Of a stretch of DNA of 64,000 nt, positions 53,208 through 64,000 are shown piece after piece (position 1 is the first letter of the stretch; each line of letters begins with the position of its first letter). The position numbers were made by a program, and so were the translations under genes. The notes beneath the pieces were generated by a model, which was given only the letters and a program-made list of their open reading frames with translations, searched no databases and was not told the origin of the DNA. The stretch comes from Eudorina sp. 2006-703-Eu-15 (Eukaryota > Chlorophyta > Chlorophyceae > Chlamydomonadales > Volvocaceae), in contig BDSI01000068.1 of the NCBI GenBank assembly GCA_003117195.1, positions 308,026 through 372,025 of the forward strand, read 5' to 3'.

Positions 53208-56200
53208 ATGAGTCTGGAGAAGGTGGAGGTCACAAACGGTAGGCGGGCAACCCCGGGAGGGTGCGGGCAGGGACGTGTTGCTCCTGGAGGGTATGGGCCC
53301 AGAGACGTATTGCTCCAGGAACGCCATGGAGCTGGCAGATGGTCGCTCCAGGAGAGGCCACGTGGATCCGCCGGGAGACCCGCCCCCCTCGAGGGGGGCG
53401 GCTGCTTTCTTCCTTTGGCGTCCTTCCTTTGGCGTCCTTATGGGTTCGCAGCCTGCTGGGTGTCCGCTCGCTCCATCACTTGCGCCCCCGGGCACCACGC
53501 AACGCACTACAGCACAGAAGCCACGCTGCCGAGGCGCGAAGTCCATAGCTGCTCCTGCTCATCCCTTACTTGCGCCCTCCCCTGGTCGTGGCCACAGAGG
53601 TGCTGCTGGCGATGCTGAGCCACGCGCACTCGACCGAGTCGGAGGAGGTCATGGGGCTGCTGCTGGGGGACATACGGGTGGGTGTTGCGCACGGGTGGGG
53701 GCAGGCGGGTTGGGGGTGGGTACAGGAAATCGATAGTCACGGATGAGCTGGCCTTGATTATTTCCAGAGCTGAGGTCCGGTGGACGATGGACTGTGCAGC
53801 GATGTGGTCCACGCGCCCTCGCGCCCTAGCGAACTCCATATGGCCGTGCTGGCCTGGGACCTTCCTCGTACCTTCCTGACCACTGACCCGCGGGTCATCC
53901 CGCCCGGGCCGGCCCCGCAGGACGACCCGCCCTCCGGCGGTGGCGCCGTGTGCCGGGTGTCGTTGGCCTTCCCGCAGATCCGAACAGACAGGCGCAAGGT
54001 GGGTGTGGTGTGGGCACGGGTGGGAGTTCAAAGGAAAACAGCCAACGGGTGGGATGTGGTGGGATGCCCGCCGGCTGCATGGGTGGGTGAGGTGGGCAGC
54101 CTGGCTGCTCAGCTAGCTGGCTGGCTGGCCTGTTGGTTGGCTTTATGGGTGGTCGTTTGGCCCCGCCCGGATTACAGGGTGGCAGGAGGACCCTTGCTGC
54201 GTGGGGCCATGTGCCGGGTGTTGGGAACCGGACTGCGAGGATGCATGAAAACATGCAACGTGCCGCCCCGTCCTTTGCACTGCCATTTTGCTCCCCCCCG
54301 CCCTGCTTCATCAAATCTCTGTTTGCCTGCGCCCCGCCCCGCCCCGCGTCCCCTCCGCCCCGTCCTCCCCTCCGCCCCGCCCCGCCCCGTCCTCCCCTCC
54401 GCCCTCCGCCCCGCCCCGCCCCGTCCTCCCCTCCGCCCTCCGCCCCGCCCCGCCCCGTCCTCCCCTCCGCCCTCCGCCCCCCAGGACCGCGTGGAGACCT
54501 CCCCCGAGCAGATGGCCCGCTGCTCCGCCCACGCGGAGCGACTCAGCCTCGAGACGGGCCACCGCACCCGGGTTGTGGGCTGGTACCACAGCCACCCGCA
54601 CATCACGGTGCTGCCGTCCCACGTGGACGTACGGACGCAGGTGGGGTTTGCAACCGGGGCACGTGCGCTGGGCTTCGGAGCCCGACTTACCGTTCGGCGG
54701 GCTCCGGAGCCCGGTTTTTCGGGGGCGACATGGGGATTTGGGGTTGGGGGACAAGCAGTCGGGATGTACCTGCAGCAGAGCCCCCGCGCGCAGGTCCCTG
54801 CGTAGCGCCCGCTGTGCTTCATCGTCTCTGGTGTTGACCTGCCCTGCCTGTCCCCTGCCGTTTGGCACAGCCCGTACCTTCGCCGGACCGTTGCTCTGGC
54901 AGCAGCGAAGTAAGCAGATGTCTATCAATCTGCTGTGACCCTCTGTGACCCTCCCTGCGGCCTCGCCTTTTTGCACGCCCTGCCCGCCGCCAGGCCATGT
55001 ACCAGCTTCTGGACCCCGGCTTCGTGGGCCTTATCGTGTCAACCTTTAACCGCGACGCGGGGTCGCAGGGCTGCACCGTGCAGGTGGGTGGGGGTGGGCG
55101 AGGGCGGGAGGGTGGGGTCGTGGAGGCGCGGGAACAGCCGTCGGTCGGTCGGCAGGCAGGCATGCAGGTGGCGCGGGCACCGAATGTGACGGCCGCGCCT
55201 TCGGGTGTGGGGCACCCCAGGATGCGTGCACCCCAAATCGGTACCCCGAACAATTACACCAACAGTCCGATGCGGTGCCGCGTGAACCCCTTGTCCAGCC
55301 TCCGTTGGGCACGGTAGCAGGACGTCGGGTGATTGTCCCGCAGCTTCCTGCAGCTTCCTGCCGGCTGACCGGCCGTGCGTGGTCCCATCCCCTACTGCCG
55401 CCGCGCCGCCACCCCAGCCGCTCTTACTGACTGCGCCTGAGGCTCCCAATCCTCCGGTTGTTCCCACCGCGCTTACTGCCCCCGCCGCTCCTCCCGCGCC
55501 TGCTGCTGCTGCTGCGGTGCTGTGGCTCGTTGTGGCCGGGGCTCCTTCCGGGGTCCCACCAACGCACCGCGCCGCCCACCGCCTTCCGCCACTCTGCGTG
55601 TGTGTGGGGGCTGGCGTGCAGCTGACGGCCTTCCAGTCCCTGCCCGACGGTGAGCCCTCCGCCCTCCGCCCTTGCGCGACACAAGGGCGGACTGCACGAC
55701 AGCACGGGCTCTGCCCCTGCTCGCCCTGTCCCGTGCCACCGCATCCATCCCCGCGCGTGGGCACCACACGAAACCCGCCGTACCGTACGTCGTTTTCCAC
55801 CCACCGCTCGTTTTGGGCTTTGCTGTTTTCTTTGTTTGGTCTTAAAAGGCCCACTGTACGCCACCCAACTCGAACACGACGGGGCAGGTGGCGCACCACC
55901 CGGCGGCGGCGGCGGCGGCGGCGGTGGCGCATCAGGGCCCGCCGGTGCCGCTGGCGGCGGCGGCCCCGGGTCCGGCCCCCTGGTCCGCAAGGAAGTGCGG
56001 GTGGAGATCGTGCCCGCGGCGACCTCCCTGGAGCGGTCCTTCTCGGACCTGCTTGTCGTACAACGCATCCTGCTGATGGAGGAGACCGAGGTGCGGCCCC
56101 GCCCCCACGCGGGTGACCTCCCCCGGACAGTGATGCGCGCCAAAGCCATATTCCGTGTCAACTGAGTGCCTCATTCGCTGTCTAACTCTGTTTCGGCCGA

Positions 56201-57623
56201 AAGGCTGACTCGCTTTCTTCGTGTCCCATCCGAATGGCTGACTCTCAAGGGGTGCCATGCCCACACGCCCCCACTCCGCGGCCGGCCGCCCCTCCCCACC
56301 CGCGGCGCGCGGCAGGTGTACACGAAGGCCCTGGCGCTGGCCACCGCCGCCGCCCAGGCCGCAGCAGCCGCCGGGTCGTCGTCGGCCAGGTACGGCACAC
56401 GGCGCGTCCCGTCCCGTCCCGTCCCGTGGGTCCAGACCTTGATGGCGGGGGGGAAGGGGAGGGGACGGTCTGTCCCGGTGGGGATGTCCTCCGTTGGCCA
56501 GGCGGCGCTCGGTGGCCGGGGTGCGCCATCCACTCGGAGGAGGACCTCCGTGGGACGGTGGGAGCTCCAGGGTTCCGTTTGCGGGGGCGGAGAGGCCGGC
56601 CGGGCAGACCGGGGCGTTCCGTTCATAACCTAACGCCCGGTGGATACACGGGAATCAGCCAGGAAGCCACCCGCGCCCTGCCCTCCCTGCTTTTGGTCTC
56701 GATCCCGTTCCTCCGCCTGGTTGGAGTCCCTCCTCTCCCCCTTCGCGCAACGGACCGCTCCCCGTGTCACCTCGTCACGCTGTCCGCCCCCCACCCCACC
56801 CCACCGCAGCCCGGCGGGTAGCATCGCGCTGCCCTCCCTGGAGCTGACGGAGGTGCACCACGCGGGGGTGTACCAGGTGAGCGGCAGTGCTTGTCGGTGG
56901 CTGGCTGGGTGGCTGGCTGGGTGGGTGGGTTGCTGACTGGCTGGCTGGCTGGCTGGCTGGGCGGGTGGCTGGCTGGCTGGCTGGGTGGGTGGGTTGCTGG
57001 CTGGCTGGGAGGGAGGGACGTCCCAGCAACTTGCCGTACCGGCCTGCATGCCACCGGGTAACGCACTGTCTCGCAGTACACGCCACCCACAGGGCCAAAT
57101 TGGGGCGTCTCCTCCAAAACCCACACCCACGCATCTCCACCACCACGACCGCCACCTCGCGTCTCCCGTTTGTTGCCCGCACACTACCCCCGCGCCCACA
57201 CACCACAACTCCCCCCCCACCACACAAACACACACACAGACACACCACGGTGGTGGCGCGGCTGCCTTGTTGCTGTTTTCATGTTTTCAAATTCGCAGGT
57301 TCATATGATGAGTATTTTGGTGCTTGTTTTGGGTCGGGCGGGTCTCATATCTAAACACACATACACCTTGCCCAGCCGCCCGGGTCCGCGAACCCGAATG
57401 CCCTACACCCGGCACCTTACCCCCCCCTCAGGCTCACATGGTCCGGCTGGTGGAGACCTCCCTGCAGCCCACCCTGGCGGCCATGGCGGCGCTGCTGGCC
57501 CAGCAGCAGCTCCAGGAGCGGCAGCTGAGGGAGCAGGTGGAGGCGCTGGAGCGGTTGGCGGCAACCAACGCCGCCGCCGCAGCAGCAGCAGCAGCAGGGT
57601 CGGGCGAGGCGGCGGGCCTGTGA
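53208..57623 (+). CDS. BRCC3: BRCC36-type JAMM/MPN+ deubiquitinase
   Basis: Ten exons: 53208-53238, 53598-53677, 53921-53998, 54485-54640, 54994-55083, 55622-55649, 55849-56090, 56316-56389, 56810-56876 and 57432-57623. The total of 1038 nt gives 345 residues; all phases agree. BRCC36 is a zinc metalloprotease that cleaves Lys63-linked ubiquitin in the BRCA1-A and BRISC complexes. The JAMM site is complete: the Glu of EEVMGLLLGD and HSHPHITVLPSHVD (H-x-H-x10-D). DRVETSPEQ, RVVGWYHSHPH, HVDVRTQAMYQ and GFVGLIVSTF match BRCC36 closely rather than CSN5 or RPN11. A C-terminal coiled coil (QQLQERQLREQVEALERL) occupies the last exon, as in the family. Exon 7 carries a Gly-rich insert not usual for the family. 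The human protein is about 316 residues. Confidence 0.95.
54343..54480. repeat. GC-rich tandem repeat in BRCC36 intron
   Basis: Repeats of CCGCCCCGTCCTCCCCTCCG plus CCCTCCGCC-type sequence, period about 33 bp, abut the acceptor of the exon at 54485. On the coding strand they form a long C-only pyrimidine-rich tract. Confidence 0.8.
56890..57015. repeat. GGCT/GGGT tetranucleotide repeat in BRCC36 intron
   Basis: Degenerate GGCTGGCTGGGT runs lie just after the donor at 56877. Confidence 0.8.
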
Positions 57624-59419
57624 CGTGCCTTGGCCCCCCATGGCCCCCCCGACCCCCTTAAGCCCCCCAAGGGGCCTCCAATCATTATTTTCGTGGCGGT
57701 CGTGAGAGGTAGGCAGCTGGGCGGTGCGGGGAGGATGCGATGCGCTGCCGCATCCGGTCAAGATGGACGGAGGGCTTGGTCGGCCAGCAGCGGCTGATAG
57801 AGGCGGCTCAGCGGCGGGTTGTTGCGGCGTCCGTGCGGGTCTCACGACAGGTCGTGGCGGGCGGAGGCCGTCGAGGCGCCTCCCAGGACAACACGTAGGC
57901 GGAGGAGGAGACGGCCGTCCGCGTCCTAAGGCGCAGGGTGTGTTCGTCGATTGTCAAAGACACAGGCAGCCTGCGGCCGAAGGCGGAGTGTGTGTGTCTG
58001 TGTGGATGTGGACTGGAGGGCTGGCTGGAGCCGATGACCGTTTGCTTGGCTGGATTGCGGCTCCCTCCTCTGTCCGGGCAGCCAGGGTGTTATAGCGGTG
58101 GCTAGACAGCGAGCCGCTCTGGGGCCCCGACGTGGTGTGGGAGGTGATAGCGGCGTCAACGCGTCGTGGTTGCCTTCGAGACGGTTGTTGCGGTTGGTTG
58201 TAACTGTGTATTTCTGGTTGCGGAGGGTGGTTGGGACGCGGATCTATCTATCGCGGCAACCAGGTTGGGTGTTGTGCATGGCGGGCGGGCGGATGGGCGG
58301 GCGGGTGCGCGGTCGACATCGTGCGGAGCGCGCGACAGGGCGGGGGGGGCGGGGCATTACCGCGATTGGCGGCGGTGCGATTGGCCGCGGCTGCACTGTC
58401 GAGCACCTGATTGCGGGACATCAGGCCCTCTCGGGTCATTAGATGGGTTCAGGGCCCAAGGGGGGTTGCATACGCTCTCAGGTACGCTGTTTTGCGGTTT
58501 CGCTGTCTTGGCTGACAAAAGGGGGCAGAGCGGCAGACGCCCACCAACTGCCAACAGCTACCGTGTTGGCGCTCCGCCGTCGGGTTCCGGATGCGCCGTT
58601 GGTGGTGCCGGTACATTCTTCCAGCATGCAGGCAGGGCCGGCGGTAGGGCCCATCCTGCGACCGTCCGTTCGTCTGTTCCCGCAAAAGCGGTGAAGCCCC
58701 GGGGGTTGTACCAACCGGCAGGGGGCCGGCCAGGGTCACCCATGCGAAGGTCCTATCATTGACAGCCCCGCGTCAGGTCACCCGAGCATGGACCTCCAAA
58801 CCATACACCTCCCAGAGCCACACACAGCCGATCAAGGGGGTTTGCTGTTTCGGGTTTTGGGATCTCAGCTTCCCGTTGTGGCTGGCCGCTGTGTGCACTG
58901 TCCCACGTACGGCAGGACCGTAGCCATAAGCTGTCGTGCAGCCCCGTGGCGACGCACCTGTGTGCGCTGCTCTTAGAACTGTGTTTTGAATCTGCCTCAC
59001 TGTCCGTCCCCTCCTTCGGGCGCGACCGGCGCGACGCCGGCGCGGCTGGAAACTAGGTGTACACATCCCCACATTTCTGCCGGCGTCAAGGCCGAGAGTG
59101 CAAACCTGCACACCAGCAAATGACGCCGGACGGCGACCTCGTGCGCAGCGGACCGATATCCAACGGTATCGGCGACGGCTGTCATCAGTTCGGACGCAGC
59201 AACGGCCCCTCCGCCACGCACACATCCCCGCACCCTCCCCACGGTTCACCTCGCCATAGACCCCAGGACGCGAGCAGACACGCCCGCCACCACGCATACA
59301 CAGTGCGCCGTACCGAGGCCGTGGATCCACAGGGCCCCCGTCGCGCCGCTGGCGTGACCCAGTTCTTCCGGATCCGATGCCGCTGTCCGGCGCACCAGAT
59401 CCCGGATCCAATGCCGGAT
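57624..59419. other. Intergenic, no convincing gene
   Basis: The stretch lies downstream of both the BRCC36 gene (+) and the ankyrin-like gene (-). It is GC-rich with open frames in several phases, none with recognisable domains. Confidence 0.45.
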
Positions 59420-60441
59420 CTAATCCCGGATCTCTCGCTTCACGGGGAACAGCTCCGGATCTGCGGCCCAGCCGTCCACCACCCGCACCACCTCCGCCCA
59501 ATTGACGGGGCACCTGGCCTCCTCCAACAGCAACTGGAGGATCCATACGGAGTACGGCACCCGTACGCATTTACAGAAGAACCCCTCGGAAGGCGGCGGC
59601 AGCCTCGCGCCCAGCCAGCGGAGAGCCGCCAGGTCCTGGTTTCGAGCGGCCGCCAAATAGAGGCGATGGCCGGTCTGCGGACGGCGGCGCGAGACAGAGG
59701 ACGGTGCGAATGGGTTATACCCATGGTACCGAATGGGTTATACCCATTCGACCACGCACCCTGACAATCGCATTGCCATCCCGCGGAGGGACGGCAAAGT
59801 GATCATATGGCCGGTGTGCTGTCGTACGTACGGCAATCTTGGGACGGACCTAGCCGGCGCTTGACACGCTCTTTGTGTGCCGCTATGGGATGGCCGCTCG
59901 CCGCAGCTACGGTAGCCTCATGCGACGGTAGGTATGCATGCGACCAACCCCCGGAAAGCTCCAGCCGGTTTCTTTGGTTAAGACACTGCCCTGCCAGGGG
60001 TCGCTCCCCTCATCGTCATGCCTGCCGCGCTATGGCTTGCCCTGCCCTCTTTGGCCTGGCCTGCCCTCTATGGCCTGGCCTGCCCTCTATGGCCTGGCCT
60101 GACCTCTATGGCCTGGCCTGCCCTCTATGGCCTGCCCTACCCTCTATGGCCTGCCCTGCCCTGCTCACCTCCTCCCTGTCCCCCTCCTGCAGGTAGCCGT
60201 CCTCCTCCAGCCTTAAAACCGCCGCCTCCATCGCCCCCGGGCAGACCACCTCCGTCCGTCCCCAGACCCAGGCCAGCACCTCCAGGCTGCCACTCGCCGC
60301 CGCCTCGGCACTCAGCCCCACGTCCCACGCGGGGTGGTACCCCAGGGACTCCGCCGCCCAGGCCAGAACTTCTAAATGCCCGGGGCCGCGGCTCGGTGTC
60401 GAAGCGATCCGGTGGCCGGCTGCGCAAGAGGTCTTACGGCG
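59420..60441 (-). CDS. Ankyrin-repeat-like protein, C-terminal exons
   Basis: Two exons, about 60441-60169 and 59674-59420, join in phase 0 (donor GAG/GTGAGC, acceptor CCGCAG) and end at a stop at 59420. The translation has helix-turn-helix repeats typical of algal ankyrin proteins: GHLEVLAWAAESLGY, AAASGSLEVLAWVWGR, AAARNQDLAALRWLGARLPP and WILQLLLEEARCPVNW. Repeat units are degenerate. Ankyrin repeats mediate protein binding; the partner is unknown. The 5' end is unclear: the frame is open up to 60615 but the residues before GHLEVL have no ankyrin character, so an upstream exon may be missing or the gene may be a truncated copy. Confidence 0.7.
60043..60160. repeat. 19-bp tandem repeat in the ankyrin-gene intron
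   Basis: About six copies of CCTGGCCTGCCCTCTATGG, the later ones shortened. They lie next to the donor of the exon ending at 60169 (minus strand). Confidence 0.85.
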
Positions 60442-61194
60442 GTACAGGCTTTCAAGCTTTGAAGAAGGCGGAGCGCAAAGGTGGGCTCGCCTATACGAGG
60501 AGATTTGAGGAAGGGTGCTGCGGCTGTGGGAAGTCAATGTTCGCGCTGCCATGAACCGTGAGGGCTGATCCATGTTTATCCTGTTGGAGAATGTCTCGCT
60601 CAACACTGTTCGCACGGCTGTGCGGGAATTGCGACCCGCGGACCCTTGCTGACCACCGTACCGTACACAATATCACTGTAAGTACATGCGCTCGAAGGTA
60701 ATTTTTCCGAAGCCCCGGAGGCGATGTCATCTGTCAGGGCCCATGGAAATATTATGGCGATAAAATGATTGCGAATGTGAATAAAGCTATTAAGGTATCG
60801 TGACAAAGCACGGGTCTCGAGACACGTTCACCGATGACGCGAAATGTATTCAAGCCTTAACATGCGTTCAAAACAAAAAATACATCCTACACATCATGCG
60901 CCCTAATGTCTAAAGTGTGGGAGCGTGGGTTGTGAGCGGGCATCCGTACAATTGCTCACCTGCTTCGTTCGACAAACGACATAAGCACCGAGCGAAAGCT
61001 AAGTGAGTACCTTACCTTATATTTATTGCAATTGCAACTTGTATACTTTTCCAAGTGCGTTCACTAGGCACGCGGCCCCAAGGGGCCGCAGCCTGCACAC
61101 GCCATCGGCGGGGTGCTGCCGCCATCAAGTTCAGCGAGTCCGACTTAAAACTAGTTTCGCTAGAATCTAGTATTACATATTTAGTCTCGCGACG

Positions 61195-61713
61195 ATGGCT
61201 GGCAACTCCATTCCTTCGGAGGACTTGTCGGAGCACCAGGTGGTCATCGGGTCGCAACACCTTCCCAACCTTCGGAGACCTCAAACCCGACTCGACAACC
61301 ATCCCGTCAAATTTTCCTCGGACCATACGGTAAATGCGTGTCAGCGCGTGGATGGCGACTGCCCGCCGTCGTCGGTCGCGTCCGCCGACCTTTCCGGCGC
61401 TGCGGCGGCCGGGGAGCCGGACTTAATGGACTGGTTGGCTTCACAGCCGCCGCTGCTGACGGGCTGCCCGGATCAGCCGCATGCCGGAGCGCAACACCGG
61501 CACGAGCTGCCCCACCACCGCGGCCTTGCCGCTGACGGTGGCCGCCGTTGGTCGAAGAAGTGCGGGCAGCGGGAGGAATGGCGTAAGCACAAGCGGCGCT
61601 GGGAGCAGCTGTGCACCGCGCAGTCGCAGAAGCGGGCGGCGGTGGCGACGGCGGCAACGCGTACCCGCGGCTGCTGGCAGCGGCGCGGTCGCGGCTTTCG
61701 CGGCAACGCCTGA
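61195..61713 (+). CDS. Possible small basic protein, doubtful
   Basis: An ATG-initiated frame of 172 codons. The middle has EPDLMDWLASQPPLL and the end is very basic (SKKCGQREEWRKHKRRWEQL, then Arg/Gly-rich). I recognise no family. Competing open frames exist in both other phases and on the reverse strand, so this may be a GC-driven artefact or a transposon remnant. Confidence 0.3.
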   Translation: MAGNSIPSEDLSEHQVVIGSQHLPNLRRPQTRLDNHPVKFSSDHTVNACQRVDGDCPPSSVASADLSGAAAAGEPDLMDWLASQPPLLTGCPDQPHAGAQHRHELPHHRGLAADGGRRWSKKCGQREEWRKHKRRWEQLCTAQSQKRAAVATAATRTRGCWQRRGRGFRGNA

Positions 61714-61883
61714 CGGCGGATGGAGTTGCTGGCGTGCTCCTCGGGGTGAGTCGATGTATATACCGCACACGTTTGATTTGGGCATAGGTTCGTTTCTAAT
61801 GGAAGAATCCATTACCCGGTCCTCGATGGTCCTTATATGATTAAATAATCGGGTCGGGGCTGGCGGGGGGTGGGGATTGGCCC

Positions 61884-62357
61884 CAGTGTTGCTATCTTAA
61901 ATAAAAAGAATATTTACGGGCAAAAAAGCCGGAAATTTTCTATTTCCCGGACCCCCAAGAAACCTGCGAGATTTCATTTATTTGACGCTGTGGAGAGCCG
62001 GAAATCTGCCCTGCCAACTATTTTCCAGACTACCAAAAAGGCATCGTACACCTGCCTACCGCCAAAACACACTCGAATGCCGTGTCCCCAACTCCTGGTT
62101 ACCCTCCCATATGCATCCGCGACGCAAGGAAAGCGCGCTTCAGGCCTCCATGGACTTAGAATCCCTGTCGTCGCTGTGGTAACAGTGGCCCTGCTGTCGA
62201 AACACGCAGAAATATTTCCGCCCTGCCTCGGAGGTTTTTATTTCCTGGCACCTAGGAAGCCCCCCAAAATCTGCCCTGCCAAAAGTTTTTTGGCTACTGG
62301 CGACAGGCCGGAAACCTGCGGAATTCTATTTCCCCGTTTTGGAAGATAGCAACACTG
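61884..62357. mobile_element. hAT-type MITE, second copy of the family
   Basis: This 474-bp element has perfect 15-bp terminal inverted repeats (CAGTGTTGCTATCTT) and an exact 8-bp target duplication ATTGGCCC at 61876-61883 and 62358-62365. The ends match those of 19118-19527 (CAGGGTTGCTAACTT). Inside are repeated CCGGAAA and TCTGCCCTGCC words but no protein-coding capacity, so it would depend on a transposase encoded elsewhere. Confidence 0.9.
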
Positions 62358-62605
62358 ATTGGCCCCCTATGCGGGGCCTGTGAAGGCCTGTACGGCAGCT
62401 CCCCTCCCTGGCTTGCACGCACCCGGCGGCCACCCACGACTCAGCCAGTAAGCCGCCAACCCCTACAACGTTCGGTAGCACCGTGCGACGCATGTCACAT
62501 GTCACACGTCAGCATACATCGTCGGCGAGCGAGCCTCTTGCCCCTCACCCGCGCCAGCCACCTGCAGCAGCGTCCGTCAGGCGCGTGCACCAATGCTGCG
62601 CAATG

Positions 62606-62718
62606 CATCGCCCATCCATCGCCCATCCATCGCCCATCCATCGCCCATCCATCGCCCATCCATCGCCCATCCATCGCCCATCCATTGCCCATCCATCGCC
62701 CATCCATCGCCCATCCAT
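62606..62718. repeat. 11-bp minisatellite
   Basis: About ten copies of CATCGCCCATC, one with a CATTG variant. It directly precedes the GC-rich array that follows. Confidence 0.95.
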
Positions 62719-64000
62719 CAACCTGACCCCGCACCGACCCCGCCCTGACCCCGCCCTGACCCCGCCCCTGACCCCGCCCTGACCCCCCCCGACCCGCCCT
62801 GACCCCGCCCCGACCCCGGCCTGAACCCCGCCCTGCACCCCTCGCTGCCTGACCCCGCCTGACCCACGCCGCTGACCCCGCCTGACCCCGCCCTGACCCC
62901 TCCCTGACCCCGCCCTGACCCCCGCCCCGACCCCGCCCGATCCCTGACCCCGCCCTGACCCGCGCCTGACCCGCGCCTGACCCCGCCGCTTGACCCCGCC
63001 CTGACCCCGCCTGACCCGCCCTGACCCCGCCCTGACCCCGCCCCTGACCCCCGCCCCGACCCCGCCCTGACCCCGCCCTGACCCCGCCCCCGACCCCGCC
63101 CTGACCCCGCCCTGACCCCGCCCCGACCCCGCCCCGACCCCGCCCCGACCCCGCCCTGACCCCGCCCTGACCCCGCCCTGACCCCGCCCTTGACCCCGCC
63201 TGACCCCGCCCTGACCCCGCCCTGACCCCGCCCGCCTCTGACCCCGCCCTGACCCCGCCCGCCCTGACCCGCCCCGACCCCGCCCCGACCCCCCGCCCCT
63301 GACCCCGCCCGACCCCGCCCCGACCCCGCCCTGACCCCGCCCTGACCCGCTGACCCCGACCCCGCCCTGACCCCGCCCTGGCGACCCCGGACCCCGATCC
63401 GGCCCTGACCCCGCCCTGACCCCGCCCGACCCCGCCCGACCCCCGCCCCCCCGATGACCCCGCCCCGCCCCGCCTGACCCCGCCTGACCCCGACCCGCCT
63501 GACCCGCATGGACCCCGCCCCGATCCCGACCTGACCCCCCTGACCCCCCCCGACCCGCCCTGACCCCCCGCCCCCCCGCCCTGACCCCGCCCTGACCCGC
63601 CCTCACCCCGCCCTGACCCCCGCCCCGACCCCGCCCCGACCGCCGTGGACCCGCCCTGACCCCCTGACCCCGCCTGACCCGCCCTGACCCCGCCCTGACC
63701 CCGCCCAGACCCCGCCCTGACCCGCCTCGACCCGCCTGACCCCGCCCTGACCCCGCCCTGAACCCGCCCTGACCCCCCGACCCTGACCCGCCTGCCTGAT
63801 CCCCGCCCTGACCCCGCCCTGACCCCGCCCTGACCCCGCCTGCCCCCCCCGACCCCGCCCTGACCCGCCCTGACCCCGCCCCGACCCCGCCCGACCCCGC
63901 CCTGCCCGCCCCGACCCGCCCGACCCCGCCCCGACCCGCCCTGACCCCCGCCCTGACCCCGCCTGACCCCGCCCTGACCCCGCCCTGACCCCGCCTGACC
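62719..64000. repeat. Degenerate 11-bp GC-rich minisatellite, cut by the window end
   Basis: The core is ACCCCGCCCTG with many one- or two-base variants, running unbroken to the right edge. The minus strand is a series of GGGCGGGGTCA runs that could form G-quadruplexes. Long minus-strand open frames of Gly/Arg/Ser are a by-product of the repeat. Confidence 0.95.

Noticed and set aside
62545..63606. 353- and 263-codon Gly/Arg/Ser frames on the minus strand
   Set aside because: They are translations of the GC-rich minisatellite, without domain content.

Overview
The window looks like nuclear DNA of a chlorophyte green alga of the volvocine/Chlamydomonas group. The evidence is a pherophorin gene (a family known from these algae), a large MYND-finger protein of the kind greatly expanded in Chlamydomonas and its relatives, GC-rich exons split by many short GT-AG introns, heavy microsatellite content, and a retroelement remnant resembling the algal Dualen/RandI group. 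The species cannot be named from the sequence alone. All genes except small ones are intron-split; the exon coordinates below were assembled by hand from splice signals, reading phase and homology, with no transcript evidence.

The window has two compositional domains. Positions 1-2437 and about 37.7-64 kb are GC-rich with compact genes. Positions about 2.5-37.5 kb are AT-richer, with long introns full of ACGT, GCAT and TA repeats, and hold only two genes.

Layout. 1-2437 (-): 5' part of a membrane protein with a cysteine-rich ectodomain, possibly polycystin-like. 3498-5337: 5'-truncated non-LTR retrotransposon with a 15-bp target-site duplication. 7768-27901 (+): one giant gene of about 30 exons encoding an EF-hand, a membrane helix, a long probably extracellular region, a proline-rich rod built from phase-0 mini-exons, and a C-terminal domain. 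30195-34705 (-): a pherophorin whose single intron carries about 3 kb of (CCTG)n. 38169-42427 (-): a 1096-residue MYND protein. 44486-45235: a 30 x 25-bp minisatellite. About 45540-51117 (-): an ataxin-3-type Josephin deubiquitinase with UIMs, a short polyglutamine run and a C-terminal UBX domain. 51351-52972 (+): an unrecognised 228-residue protein, divergent from the ataxin-3 gene. 53208-57623 (+): a BRCC36-type JAMM deubiquitinase. 59420-60441 (-): an ankyrin-like protein. 61884-62357: a hAT-type MITE, with a second copy at 19118-19527. 62606-64000: GC-rich minisatellites running off the window.

Together: the left half carries surface or extracellular-matrix type proteins in a repeat-swollen setting. 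The right half carries two unrelated ubiquitin-cleaving enzymes within 2.1 kb of each other. The most striking signals are the DM2-like intronic (CCTG)n tract, the MITE whose target duplication copied a splice acceptor, the Josephin-UIM-UBX architecture, and the proline-rich exon cassette.
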